From Nitrosotalea sp. (GTDB lineage: Archaea; Thermoproteota; Nitrososphaeria; Nitrososphaerales; Nitrosopumilaceae), in assembly GCA_023252335.1 (NCBI GenBank), contig JAJPEA010000053.1, positions 1 through 11,140 on the forward strand: DNA of 11,140 bases. Direction: 5' to 3'. A program made the position numbers and the translations under genes. The notes below the pieces were generated by a model. The model was not told where the DNA came from. It was given only the letters and a program-made list of their open reading frames with translations, and ran no database searches. Below, piece after piece: positions 1-6,405 of the stretch (position 1 is the first letter of the stretch; the number at the start of each line of letters is the position of its first letter).

Positions 1-173
1 TACGTCTGGGAACTGTTTGTACCTGTTATGGTAACATAATACTTGAGCATGTCTCCTGGGTGGGCACAAATTGTATGTGGAGTGCATCCAGTCTGCGAAA
101 ATGCCTGCTCTGTGGATGCTATAATACTAAACGCAGAAAACAGTAAAACAAGAAAAACTATTTTAAATTTCAT
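1..173 (-). CDS. Secreted protein of unknown function, N-terminal part only
   Basis: Reading leftward from an ATG at 173, the frame stays open for 57 codons to the window edge, so only the N-terminus is visible. It begins MKFKIVFLVLLFSAFSIIAS, a short basic start followed by a hydrophobic core, then TEQAFSQTGC, which fits a Sec signal peptide cleaved after about residue 24 (AFS|Q or nearby). The mature start has two cysteines close together (C30 in QTGCTP and C36 in TICAHPG), followed by a stretch rich in T, Y and V (YYVTITGTN) that looks like beta structure. The protein is therefore probably exported to the pseudoperiplasm or cell surface. It is divergent from the YyaL-type gene with 90 bp between starts. 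I do not recognise the family. The signal peptide makes the frame convincing even though the fragment is short. Confidence 0.72.
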   Translation of the reverse strand, partial: MKFKIVFLVLLFSAFSIIASTEQAFSQTGCTPHTICAHPGDMLKYYVTITGTNSSQT

Positions 174-263
174 AACTTGCAATCTTATCAGTACAGCACG
201 TAACATTATTCTTTCTGTTAAAGAGATCAATACAAATACTGTAATTTTCTTGTATTATGTATA

Positions 264-2291
264 TTGCCAAACAATCTGATAAAAGAATCCAGTCCGTACC
301 TTTTGCAGCATGCAAATAATCCTGTCGAGTGGTATGCATGGGGACAAGAGGCACTAGACAAGGCAAGACAAGAAAACAAGCCCATTTTTCTCAGTGTGGG
401 GTATAGTGCATGTCACTGGTGCCATGTTATGGCTCATGAGTCATTTGAAAACGAAGAGATTGCAAAAGCAATGAACGAGAATTTTGTCAACATCAAAGTA
501 GATAGAGAGGAGAGGCCTGATATTGATGATATTTATCAAAAAGTCTGTCAGCTCAACACTGGAAGTGGCGGTTGGCCCCTTTCTGTATTTTTGACACCTG
601 ATCAAAGACCCTTCTATGTTGGAACATATTTTCCACCACTTGACAACTATGGAAGACCAGGATTTGGAAGCATTGTATTGCAACTTGCTCAAGCCTGGAA
701 AGAAAAGCCTGGGGATGTAGAGCAGGCTGCTGAAAAGTTTGTCAATGCATTGCAAAAAACAGAATCTATTGCACTTGATTCTAAACTGGAAAGGTCAACA
801 CTTGACGAGGCTGCAATGAACTTGTTATCAATTGCAGACATGACAAATGGCGGATTTGGGCAGGCGCCAAAATTTCCAAATGCTGCAAACATATCCTTTG
901 TACTGCGATACTCTAAACTATCAGGAATTGCAAAATTCCAAGAATTTGCATTCAAGACACTGACCAAGATGGCAAATGGTGGAATGTACGATCAACTCGG
1001 TGGTGGATTTCACAGATACTCGACTGACTCTAGGTGGCTAGTGCCACATTTTGAAAAGATGCTTTACGACAATGCACTCTTGCCACCTGTTTATGCAGAA
1101 GCATATCAGATTTCTAAAGATCCGCGATATCTTGAGGTTATTTCAGACACACTAGGATACGTACTAGGACACATGACGTCACCTGAAGGGGGGTTTTACT
1201 CTGCAGAGGATGCCGACTCGGAAGGTGAAGAAGGAAAATTCTATGTCTGGAAGAAAAAAGAGATCCAAGAGATATTGGGAAAAGATGCAGACATTTTCTG
1301 TTTATATTATGATGTCACAGATGGGGGAAATTTTGAGGGCCATACCATATTGTACAACAGCATGAATCTGTCGTCAGTAGCATTTCACTTTGGCAAGAGC
1401 GAATCAGAAATCAAGCAAATTTTACAACAATCACGAGAAAAACTCTATGCAGTGAGAGCAAAACGAATCCCCCCTGGCAGGGATGATAAAATCATGACAA
1501 GCTGGAACTCTCTCATGGTTACAGCATTTGTCAAGGGATATCGTGTTACTGGCAAGCAGGATTTTCTTGATGCTGCCAAAAATTGTATTTCATTTATTGA
1601 ATCAAAACTGACAAGAGATGGTGTGCTGCTTCATACATACAAGGATGGCCAGTCAAAGCTTGGAGCATATCTTGATGATTATGCATATTTTGTAAATGCA
1701 CTGCTTGACTATTTTGAGGTCGCGCCGTCAAAAAAATATCTTGACCTTGCGATATACTATGCAAATTATTTAATTGCGCATTTCTGGGATGAAAGCCAAA
1801 AGAACTTTTTCTTTACTGCTGACAATCACGAAAAACTCATCATAAGGACAAAGAACATCTATGACTTGTCACTGCCTTCTGGAAATTCTGTTGCAGCAGG
1901 TGTCATGCTACGTCTGTATCATCTTACACAAGAAAAAAAATATCTTGATGTCTCTGTCAAAGTCATGGAATCACTTGCAACGATGGCAGCAGAAAACCCA
2001 TTTGGATTTGGGCAGTTGCTAAATACAATATACACATACCTGCAAAAACCAGTTGAAATCACATTGGTAAATCCTGTGAACGATGACATCAAGAATTATC
2101 TCTTGAAAAAATTCATACCTGAAGCAATTCTTGTCATGATATCAAAAAAAGAGGATCTTGCTAGTCTTGCCAGTCTACAATTTTTTGCAGGCAAGGAATT
2201 CGATGATACAAAAACCAAAGTCTATGTCTGCAGAGATTTTACGTGTTCACTACCGCTTGGTACCGTATCTGAAATTGAAAAACTCGTCTAG
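264..2291 (+). CDS. YyaL/SPATA20-type thioredoxin-domain protein (DUF255)
   Basis: This 675-residue protein matches the YyaL family in length and in order of motifs. The N-terminal opening NLIKESSPYLLQHANNPVEW is the family hallmark. It is followed by a thioredoxin-like domain with SACHWCHVM, where the CXXC pair is C50 and C53, then VDREERPDID. From about residue 200 onward comes the alpha/alpha-barrel (six-hairpin glycosidase-like) part with GGGFHRYSTD near 246, VPHFEKMLYDNA, EDADSEGEEGKFYVW near 315 and DDKIMTSWNSLM near 405. The family is known in bacteria, archaea and animals (SPATA20), but its reaction is not settled; a redox role is inferred from CXXC. No signal peptide is visible, so it is probably cytoplasmic. 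The start is TTG at 264: there is no in-frame ATG upstream before a stop at 219, and the conserved motif begins four residues in. The nearby ATG at 257 is out of frame. A poor TATA-like stretch lies near 231-239. Confidence 0.93.
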   Translation: MPNNLIKESSPYLLQHANNPVEWYAWGQEALDKARQENKPIFLSVGYSACHWCHVMAHESFENEEIAKAMNENFVNIKVDREERPDIDDIYQKVCQLNTGSGGWPLSVFLTPDQRPFYVGTYFPPLDNYGRPGFGSIVLQLAQAWKEKPGDVEQAAEKFVNALQKTESIALDSKLERSTLDEAAMNLLSIADMTNGGFGQAPKFPNAANISFVLRYSKLSGIAKFQEFAFKTLTKMANGGMYDQLGGGFHRYSTDSRWLVPHFEKMLYDNALLPPVYAEAYQISKDPRYLEVISDTLGYVLGHMTSPEGGFYSAEDADSEGEEGKFYVWKKKEIQEILGKDADIFCLYYDVTDGGNFEGHTILYNSMNLSSVAFHFGKSESEIKQILQQSREKLYAVRAKRIPPGRDDKIMTSWNSLMVTAFVKGYRVTGKQDFLDAAKNCISFIESKLTRDGVLLHTYKDGQSKLGAYLDDYAYFVNALLDYFEVAPSKKYLDLAIYYANYLIAHFWDESQKNFFFTADNHEKLIIRTKNIYDLSLPSGNSVAAGVMLRLYHLTQEKKYLDVSVKVMESLATMAAENPFGFGQLLNTIYTYLQKPVEITLVNPVNDDIKNYLLKKFIPEAILVMISKKEDLASLASLQFFAGKEFDDTKTKVYVCRDFTCSLPLGTVSEIEKLV

Positions 2292-2608
2292 ATCTTTTTT
2301 ATGTTGATTTCAAGCCTTTGGCCTACTGCAGGGCTGCCCATCTTTTCATATCTTCGCTTTGGCATGGCTATAGTAATTGATGTCTGGGCATAACTCTTGA
2401 TTGCAATTGTTGGCTGGGCCTGGAGTATTGCCTCTATAAATGGCGCAATCTGGTCTCGTAATTCTGGGTCTAGTTTCTTGTTTATTGCGTCAAGCATCAA
2501 CTGTTTCTGTGAGACTGGCTCTGTCTGGACGTCTTCTGCAAGTGTCAACTGGACTGTCTGACCGTTGTCAACTAGTTGCTGGATCTGGTAATGGATTAGC
2601 TCTGACAT
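2288..2608 (-). CDS. Small conserved-looking protein of unknown function (106 aa)
   Basis: The frame could begin at 2656, but I place the start at the ATG at 2608 (MSELIHYQIQQL). A TATA-like box, TTAAAT on the minus strand at 2633-2638, lies about 27 bp upstream, which fits a leaderless transcript. The extra 16 residues of the long form (cysteines and hydrophobics) look like translated promoter. The protein has an N-terminal helix, an acidic and glutamine-rich middle (LAEDVQTEPVSQKQ), a second helical part (PELRDQIAPFIEAILQAQ) and a C-terminal beta-like end (TSITIAMPKRRYEKMGSPAV... LEINIKKI). No transmembrane segment or metal motif is visible. I do not recognise the family. The tidy amphipathic pattern and codon use argue for a real gene. 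It is convergent with the YyaL-type gene, and the single CTAG at 2288-2291 supplies the stop codon of both. Confidence 0.75.
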   Translation of the reverse strand: MSELIHYQIQQLVDNGQTVQLTLAEDVQTEPVSQKQLMLDAINKKLDPELRDQIAPFIEAILQAQPTIAIKSYAQTSITIAMPKRRYEKMGSPAVGQRLEINIKKI

Positions 2609-2632
2609 TGAGATAACCATGAAAATGTTACA

Positions 2633-2638
2633 ATTTAA
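2633..2638 (-). promoter_or_regulatory. TATA-like box of the 106-aa gene
   Basis: TTAAAT on the minus strand (inside AGTTAAATTG) is centred about 27 bp upstream of the ATG at 2608. That is the archaeal TATA-to-start distance expected for a leaderless mRNA, and it decides the start. Confidence 0.5.
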
Positions 2639-2678
2639 CTTTTCACAAACTACCATCTTGTTTTGTGTCTAGGGTTTT

Positions 2679-4019
2679 CTATTTTTGGGCCTGGATGATT
2701 CCCTTGTCTGACAAGTATTGGAGTCCGCTGACAAACTCTTGGTCTGATATCTCTCCTGCTGACCACAATCTTGCATCAGTCTTGACCCAACTTGGAATCT
2801 GTACATTTTGTGGTATTTTCATCATGCCTTGATTTGACAAAAATTCAATTCCCTTGACAAATTCTTCATCTGGGATTAAATTTTGTGACCATGATTCAGC
2901 AGTATTTTTAATCCATGCTGGGATTGATGTTGGCAATGTTTGTGCATTTGTATCACTTTGTGACTCTTGCGTTCCTACCGTAAAACTTGTAAAATCCCAG
3001 TCTCCAGTAATTGGGTTTATCAGCTCGGCAAGATATGTCCCGTTCTTGTATGCATTACCTAGTGATATGGCAGAGTTTGATTTTGAGATTCCAAAATTAT
3101 CTACCATGGTATTGTTTGAATCAATTACAAGAATTTCTGCAACAGAGTTGGTATCAAACGAATCTGTGTTGATGTCTAGTGTCATCTCTTCGCCTGGCTG
3201 GTAGGATTGCTTTGACATGCCAATCTGATACACCCGCTGGTAATTGTCTTGATGCTGTACTTGATTGTCAAATCCACCATTGCCGTATATTGATTTGACT
3301 TGGGCAACATCAAGTGGAGTGATATCGTAATGTTTTACACCAAGAACTGTAACAGTATCTATCATGATTGATGGCATGTCCTCTAGTCCGTTGATGATGT
3401 TGTGCAATGCGTCCTGTGATACAATGTAATGCCCCAGTCCAAACGAGTGGCCAATCTCATGTCTGATGGTTGAATCAAGCTGTGTGCTTGTGGCAACTAG
3501 ACCTGTGTATTGTGGCTTGTCTACGTATGCATAGTACATTTGGTTGCCTGCCACCCATTCTTTTTTGGTCCAGTTTGGCTGGATATCCAAGTAATAGATT
3601 TCGATATTGGTCTTGCCAGTCTCAAAGTTTGGTATTGTAATTCCAGTTGCAATAAATCCGCTAGAGTTTGTCTTGGGCTCGGGAAGGTAGTTTATTGTAA
3701 TATCGCATTTTGTATAGTTGAAACTCTTTTGAATGGAAAGTGGAACTTCAGCTAGTGTGATGTTCCAGAGTAAATGTCTTCCAAGACCTTGGTTTAATTT
3801 TGTCTTCCAGTCTAATACTGCATATTCTGTTTCAGAAAATAATTGCTTGCCAAGTGTTGGAAAACTTGGATTTGCTTGCGGTTCTATTGCACAAATTGTT
3901 GGACCATGTTGAACTCTGATTGGCATTTGCAAAAATTGGTTTACCGCTAAAGCAGGAACTACAAAAACAGACAATGAAAATAAAACAACCAAGACAAGGG
4001 CTGGAATTGTTTTTTTCAT
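2679..4019 (-). CDS. Secreted metzincin-like zinc protease with C-terminal repeats
   Basis: This is a 446-residue exported protein. A signal peptide occupies residues 1-25 (MKKTIPALVLVV... VPALA|VNQF). The catalytic domain carries HEIGHSFGLGH at 187-197, the complete HEXXHXXGXXH zinc site of metzincins (H187, H191 and H197 as ligands, E188 as base). A candidate Met-turn (SIMID, M219) follows, as in matrixin-like peptidases. Residues about 260-350 resemble a beta-sandwich. The C-terminus holds two copies of a 35-residue repeat at 366-400 and 408-442 (IPAWIK... and IPSWVK..., 16 of 35 positions identical, both with W, EFV, G, L and S in register). From memory, this repeat type recurs in thaumarchaeal exported proteins, so it may bind the envelope. 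Its role is probably proteolysis of extracellular or surface protein; the substrate is unknown. The gene starts 11 bp after the stop of the 93-aa gene, which suggests co-transcription. Confidence 0.88.
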   Translation of the reverse strand: MKKTIPALVLVVLFSLSVFVVPALAVNQFLQMPIRVQHGPTICAIEPQANPSFPTLGKQLFSETEYAVLDWKTKLNQGLGRHLLWNITLAEVPLSIQKSFNYTKCDITINYLPEPKTNSSGFIATGITIPNFETGKTNIEIYYLDIQPNWTKKEWVAGNQMYYAYVDKPQYTGLVATSTQLDSTIRHEIGHSFGLGHYIVSQDALHNIINGLEDMPSIMIDTVTVLGVKHYDITPLDVAQVKSIYGNGGFDNQVQHQDNYQRVYQIGMSKQSYQPGEEMTLDINTDSFDTNSVAEILVIDSNNTMVDNFGISKSNSAISLGNAYKNGTYLAELINPITGDWDFTSFTVGTQESQSDTNAQTLPTSIPAWIKNTAESWSQNLIPDEEFVKGIEFLSNQGMMKIPQNVQIPSWVKTDARLWSAGEISDQEFVSGLQYLSDKGIIQAQK

Positions 4020-4030
4020 GAAAATATGCC

Positions 4031-4312
4031 CTAGACCTTGGCATCAAGTATGCCGCGTTTTATCTGGGCTGCTCTGATTTTTATCATCTGCGTAAACTCT
4101 TGAGTATCTTCTAGCAATGGCTTTAGTTTCTGGTTTTGATAGGCCTGTAAAAACGCCGAATAGATACAGCCAACAATGATTCCAAATGCGTTTGCATTTA
4201 CATCTTCGACCTCGTCAGAGTATGCTTTTGCCAGTTGCTTGTATGATGCGGCTTCGTTTACGTAGTAATCAATTAGACTGTCAATGAATTTTCGAGTTGA
4301 CGGGGGAATCAC
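4031..4312 (-). CDS. Small helical protein of unknown function (93 aa)
   Basis: A 93-residue, probably all-helical protein: TRKFIDSLIDYYVNEAASY, KQLAKAYSDEVEDVNANAFG, a moderately hydrophobic stretch IIVGCIYSAFLQAYQ, then charged helices ending KIRAAQIKRGILDAKV. No signal peptide is seen, and the hydrophobic stretch is too short and mixed to be confidently called a membrane segment. The start is GTG at 4312. A good TATA-like box (TTATAAAC, minus strand, 4334-4341) lies about 26 bp upstream, which supports a leaderless transcript from this GTG. Its stop lies 11 bp before the start of the secreted protease gene, so the two are probably one transcription unit. I do not recognise the family and infer no function from the pairing. 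Confidence 0.75.
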   Translation of the reverse strand: MIPPSTRKFIDSLIDYYVNEAASYKQLAKAYSDEVEDVNANAFGIIVGCIYSAFLQAYQNQKLKPLLEDTQEFTQMIKIRAAQIKRGILDAKV

Positions 4313-4333
4313 AAACTAGATTTTCCTTGCATT

Positions 4334-4341
4334 GTTTATAA
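4334..4341 (-). promoter_or_regulatory. TATA-like box of the 93-aa/protease unit
   Basis: TTATAAAC on the minus strand is centred about 26 bp upstream of the GTG at 4312. It is one of the best TATA matches in the window and probably drives both the 93-aa gene and the protease gene behind it. Confidence 0.58.
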
Positions 4342-4448
4342 TGTTTGATTTTTTCCAAATTCTTGGTAAAAGATCTGATGTAATTAGAGAACTTGCAAAC
4401 TAAATTTGACCACCTGTATTTTTGAAGAGTTGACCAAAAGATATCATC

Positions 4449-4592
4449 ATGCCAATTGAAGTTAATCGAGTGAACAAGGAATGCCCAAAATGCAAAAATC
4501 CTACCATCTTTAACACGGGAAAAGAGTATTTCTGTGGCAAGTGTCTTGCTACGCTCAAAATAAATCAGGTAGCAGAAAAGATAGCAGCATAA
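4449..4592 (+). CDS. Zinc-ribbon mini-protein (47 aa)
   Basis: ATG at 4449 opens a 47-codon frame ending with TAA at 4590-4592. The product begins MPIEVNRVNKECPKCKNPT and contains two CXXC knuckles, CPKC at residues 12-15 and CGKC at 29-32, separated by 13 residues, followed by a lysine-containing helix (TLKINQVAEKIAA). This is a complete rubredoxin/zinc-ribbon-type treble of cysteines that should bind one Zn. Such ribbons are common in archaeal transcription, translation and adaptor proteins, but nothing here decides which. The gene lies only 4 bp ahead of the 151-aa gene, so the two are probably co-transcribed and may act together. A weak T/A-rich element near 4400-4424 is the only promoter candidate. 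The cysteine spacing is what makes this short frame credible. Confidence 0.74.
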   Translation: MPIEVNRVNKECPKCKNPTIFNTGKEYFCGKCLATLKINQVAEKIAA

Positions 4593-4596
4593 TACA

Positions 4597-5052
4597 ATGT
4601 GGACTATAGATGCAGAAGATGCTTATTTTAAGATCTACGATGCACGCAAGACTCTGGTAGGATATTTTGCGCCAGAGTATGGTGATATCCAGCCAGAAGA
4701 CAAGGCAGAGCAGGTAATACATGAAATGCTCAAAAACCACGATCCAATAAAAGGCGGATACTTGATGCTACCACTTGTCAAGTTTAATATTTTTGAAGAT
4801 GGCAAGGAGATGAGTTTGGCATATCTTGAGCAACAATTGCATGAAGTTTACACAAGAATAATGGCTTGGAAAAACTTGGTGACAGAAAAAGAGATAGAGC
4901 ACCACAAAATTTTGGTGTCACACACGGACCATGACATGCTTAGCATCACACTTGGGATAATTTTTCCATCACCTGTTCCGCTTGAGAAAAAGGAGATACT
5001 TTCAAATCTTGGCAGTCTGCTAGATTTTGCCAATCAAAAAGGTCTACTGTGA
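4597..5052 (+). CDS. Protein of unknown function downstream of zinc ribbon (151 aa)
   Basis: The ATG at 4597 follows the zinc-ribbon stop after 4 bp, so it is probably translated from the same mRNA; no separate promoter fits in the gap. The product looks like a soluble mixed alpha/beta protein: an N-terminal beta-like stretch (AYFKIYDARKTLVGYFAPEY), an acidic helix (PEDKAEQVIHEMLKNH), a glycine turn and a strand (GGYLMLPLVKFNIF), long helices with several histidines (EKEIEHHKILVSHTDHD), a strand rich in prolines (SITLGIIFPSPVP) and a C-terminal helix. The histidine cluster IEHHK... SHTDHD is notable but has no recognised metal-site spacing. No signal peptide or membrane segment is seen. I do not recognise the family. 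Its 3' end overlaps the convergent gene at 5044-5553 by 9 bp. Confidence 0.78.
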   Translation: MWTIDAEDAYFKIYDARKTLVGYFAPEYGDIQPEDKAEQVIHEMLKNHDPIKGGYLMLPLVKFNIFEDGKEMSLAYLEQQLHEVYTRIMAWKNLVTEKEIEHHKILVSHTDHDMLSITLGIIFPSPVPLEKKEILSNLGSLLDFANQKGLL

Positions 5053-5553
5053 GCCGCCAGTCTTGGCACTTTCAAATGACTGGAGTGCATTCATCTCATA
5101 CTGGAATGACTGTTGCAACAACTGGTCAGACTTTGCACTAGATGCATTATCTCCAGTTGCAATCCAATCTCGTAGTGTCTTGTCACTTTCAATCTGGGTC
5201 TCAGTAGAGAGTCTGAATAATTGCAATGACGGTTTGAACAACTCGGGTGCTTTCAAATTGTCATATCGTGGAAGAATGTTCTTGACTGCAAGTATGTGTG
5301 CATCAGTTATCTGCAACATGTGGTCTCTTGAAATCTGACCGTGCTTGTACTGGGTAAGATTTGCATCAAAGCTCTGGGTCTCGTTTTTCAAGTCTGCCTG
5401 GATCTGTGACAGTTGGTCTCCAAATCGCTGACCTGATAGCGTTGTCTGGTCAAGATAATAATTGACAAGTATTACGATTGCTACAATTGCTACACCAGAA
5501 CCTATTGCTATTGGCATGGTGTGACTCTTGCCTGGTGCCTTTTTTCGTCTCAC
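5044..5553 (-). CDS. Membrane-anchored helical protein of unknown function (169 aa)
   Basis: A short basic N-terminus (RRKKAPGK) precedes one hydrophobic segment at about residues 14-33 (PIAIGSGVAIVAIVILVNYY). By the positive-inside rule the N-terminus is cytoplasmic and the rest lies outside. Residues 35-169 are polar and strongly helical (DQLSQIQADLKNETQSF, HILAVKNILPRYDNLKAPEL, QQSFQYEMNALQSFESAK) and resemble an extracytoplasmic helical bundle of the sensor or adhesin-stalk sort, although no cytoplasmic signalling domain is attached. The start is GTG at 5553. A TATA-like ATTTATC (minus strand, 5578-5584) about 28 bp upstream supports it, and the ATG two bases away is out of frame. Its 3' end overlaps the convergent 151-aa gene by 9 bp. 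The family is not recognised. Confidence 0.78.
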   Translation of the reverse strand: MRRKKAPGKSHTMPIAIGSGVAIVAIVILVNYYLDQTTLSGQRFGDQLSQIQADLKNETQSFDANLTQYKHGQISRDHMLQITDAHILAVKNILPRYDNLKAPELFKPSLQLFRLSTETQIESDKTLRDWIATGDNASSAKSDQLLQQSFQYEMNALQSFESAKTGGSQ

Positions 5554-5577
5554 ATCAAAATCCAGAATTTGATACGA

Positions 5578-5584
5578 GATAAAT
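5578..5584 (-). promoter_or_regulatory. TATA-like box of the membrane-anchored protein gene
   Basis: ATTTATC on the minus strand is centred about 28 bp upstream of the GTG at 5553. It lies in the 41-bp gap behind the 95-aa gene, so this gene probably has its own promoter. Confidence 0.45.
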
Positions 5585-5594
5585 CTATTTGAGA

Positions 5595-5882
5595 CTAGTC
5601 GATGTATTTTCCTTCTGGGTCTGCCTTTAGTTCTATTATCATTATGCTGCCGCTTATGTAAGAGTCGTTTCTTGTGGTTCTCACTCGTCCAACTTCAATG
5701 TGATATGGGTAAACGTCTACTACGATTGTTCCAACTTTGACATCAGATGGAGCATCTGTAATCTGAATGTCTTCTTTTTTTACTCCGTAATCTACTAGCT
5801 TTTTTATGCAATGATCAAGCAAAGGTTGTGGTAAACCGTGGTTTATTGCCCAAACTGTACCTTCGTATTCGATTTTGTCCAA
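5595..5882 (-). CDS. Small protein of unknown function (95 aa), TTG start
   Basis: The open frame runs back to 6158, but I start it at TTG 5882, giving LDKIEYEGTVWAINHG at the N-terminus (with Met for the TTG). A TATA-like AATTATACT (minus strand) is centred exactly 26 bp upstream, and the longer reading would run head-on through the 5' half of the ImmA-like gene. The product is soluble, with a helix (PQPLLDHCIKKLVDYG), a strand-rich middle (DVKVGTIVVDVYPYHIEVGRV) and a C-terminal strand (SGSIMIIELKADPEGKYID). One cysteine is present and no metal motif or signal peptide. I do not recognise the family. It is divergent from the ImmA-like gene with 85 bp between starts, so the two may be co-regulated. 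The start is less certain than the frame. Confidence 0.7.
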   Translation of the reverse strand: MDKIEYEGTVWAINHGLPQPLLDHCIKKLVDYGVKKEDIQITDAPSDVKVGTIVVDVYPYHIEVGRVRTTRNDSYISGSIMIIELKADPEGKYID

Positions 5883-5903
5883 CTGTTTACACTCTAGTTT
5901 ACT

Positions 5904-5912
5904 AGTATAATT
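5904..5912. promoter_or_regulatory. TATA-like element readable in both directions
   Basis: AGTATAATT on the plus strand is AATTATACT on the minus strand. It is centred 26 bp upstream of the TTG at 5882 and, in the other orientation, would place a plus-strand transcription start near 5934, ahead of the ImmA-like gene. It may serve either or both divergent genes. Confidence 0.5.
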
Positions 5913-5953
5913 ATCATACTCTGAATGGGTAAAACTGGTAGAATCGGTTACTT

Positions 5954-5960
5954 GGAAGGA
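5954..5960 (+). promoter_or_regulatory. Possible ribosome binding site for the ImmA-like gene
   Basis: GGAAGGA lies seven bases before TTG 5968 and thirteen before ATG 5974. Most other starts in the window look leaderless, so an SD-like motif here favours a leadered start. The match is partial. Confidence 0.3.
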
Positions 5961-5967
5961 AAAATCA

Positions 5968-6390
5968 TTGGATATGGAATCTAGTAGTCTAGTCTTATAT
6001 CGCATGTATTGTATTTCTAGTACATTGCCTGATCTTGATGATTTGACAAAAGCAAAGATAGTTGCATTAATTCTAGACAAAAAAACTGAAGTGGCATTAG
6101 AGAAGCTAAGTAAACTGTACAAAGTCGATACACCTGAAGTCGTAGTGGGCACAATCAAAAAGAAGAGAAGGACTGTATATGCAGTATATGTGGTGCAAGA
6201 AAAAAAGATCTATGCGTTAAACTCTGATATTTTCTACAACCCGTTTATCATGTTACATGAATACTATCATCATATTCGCTCAAAGCTTGGAACGCACAGG
6301 GGTTCTGAAAAACACGCCAATATGTATGCACAAGAATTTATCGACTCGTACATGAGAATTGCAGACAAGTTGAATCAAAGTGTGGGATGA
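5968..6390 (+). CDS. ImmA/IrrE-like HEXXH metallopeptidase-fold protein
   Basis: A small soluble protein of at most 140 residues. It contains MLHEYYHHIRS with HEYYH at residues 97-101 (zinc ligands H97 and H101, base E98), followed by GSEKHANMYAQEFIDSY. The latter matches the E-x-x-A-N-x-x-A-x-E-F pattern of M78/ImmA-IrrE peptidases, with E114 as likely third ligand. In that family the protease usually cleaves a partner repressor, and often a helix-turn-helix is fused or encoded next door; here no helix-turn-helix is fused. The spacing from H101 to E114 is shorter than I expect, so activity is uncertain. The start is not settled: TTG 5968 has GGAAGGA seven bases upstream and a leader of about 34 nt from the TATA element at 5904-5912. 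ATG 5974 and ATG 6004 (MYCISSTLPDL) are alternatives. The stop is 15 bp from the convergent Lrp-family gene. Confidence 0.78.
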   Translation: MDMESSSLVLYRMYCISSTLPDLDDLTKAKIVALILDKKTEVALEKLSKLYKVDTPEVVVGTIKKKRRTVYAVYVVQEKKIYALNSDIFYNPFIMLHEYYHHIRSKLGTHRGSEKHANMYAQEFIDSYMRIADKLNQSVG

Positions 6391-6405
6391 AAAACGCATT
6401 ATTTT

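Noticed and set aside
43..279. Plus-strand frame of 78 codons at the left end
   Set aside because: It is antisense to the signal-peptide gene at 1-173 and overlaps the YyaL start; its product has no domain-like pattern.
2609..2656. N-terminal extension of the 106-aa protein by 16 residues
   Set aside because: The extension covers the TATA-like box at 2633-2638 and would read as a cysteine-bearing segment unlike the rest of the protein.
3510..3755. Plus-strand frame inside the protease gene
   Set aside because: A shadow of the protease on the other strand with cysteine-rich, domain-free translation.
5925..5984. 19-codon plus-strand frame starting at ATG 5925, a possible leader peptide
   Set aside because: The ATG lies upstream of the transcription start predicted from the element at 5904-5912, and the frame overlaps candidate starts of the ImmA-like gene; nothing supports translation.
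5883..6158. N-terminal extension of the 95-aa protein to 187 residues
   Set aside because: It would lie head-on inside the ImmA-like gene and across the TATA-like element 26 bp upstream of TTG 5882; its sequence is serine-rich and unstructured.
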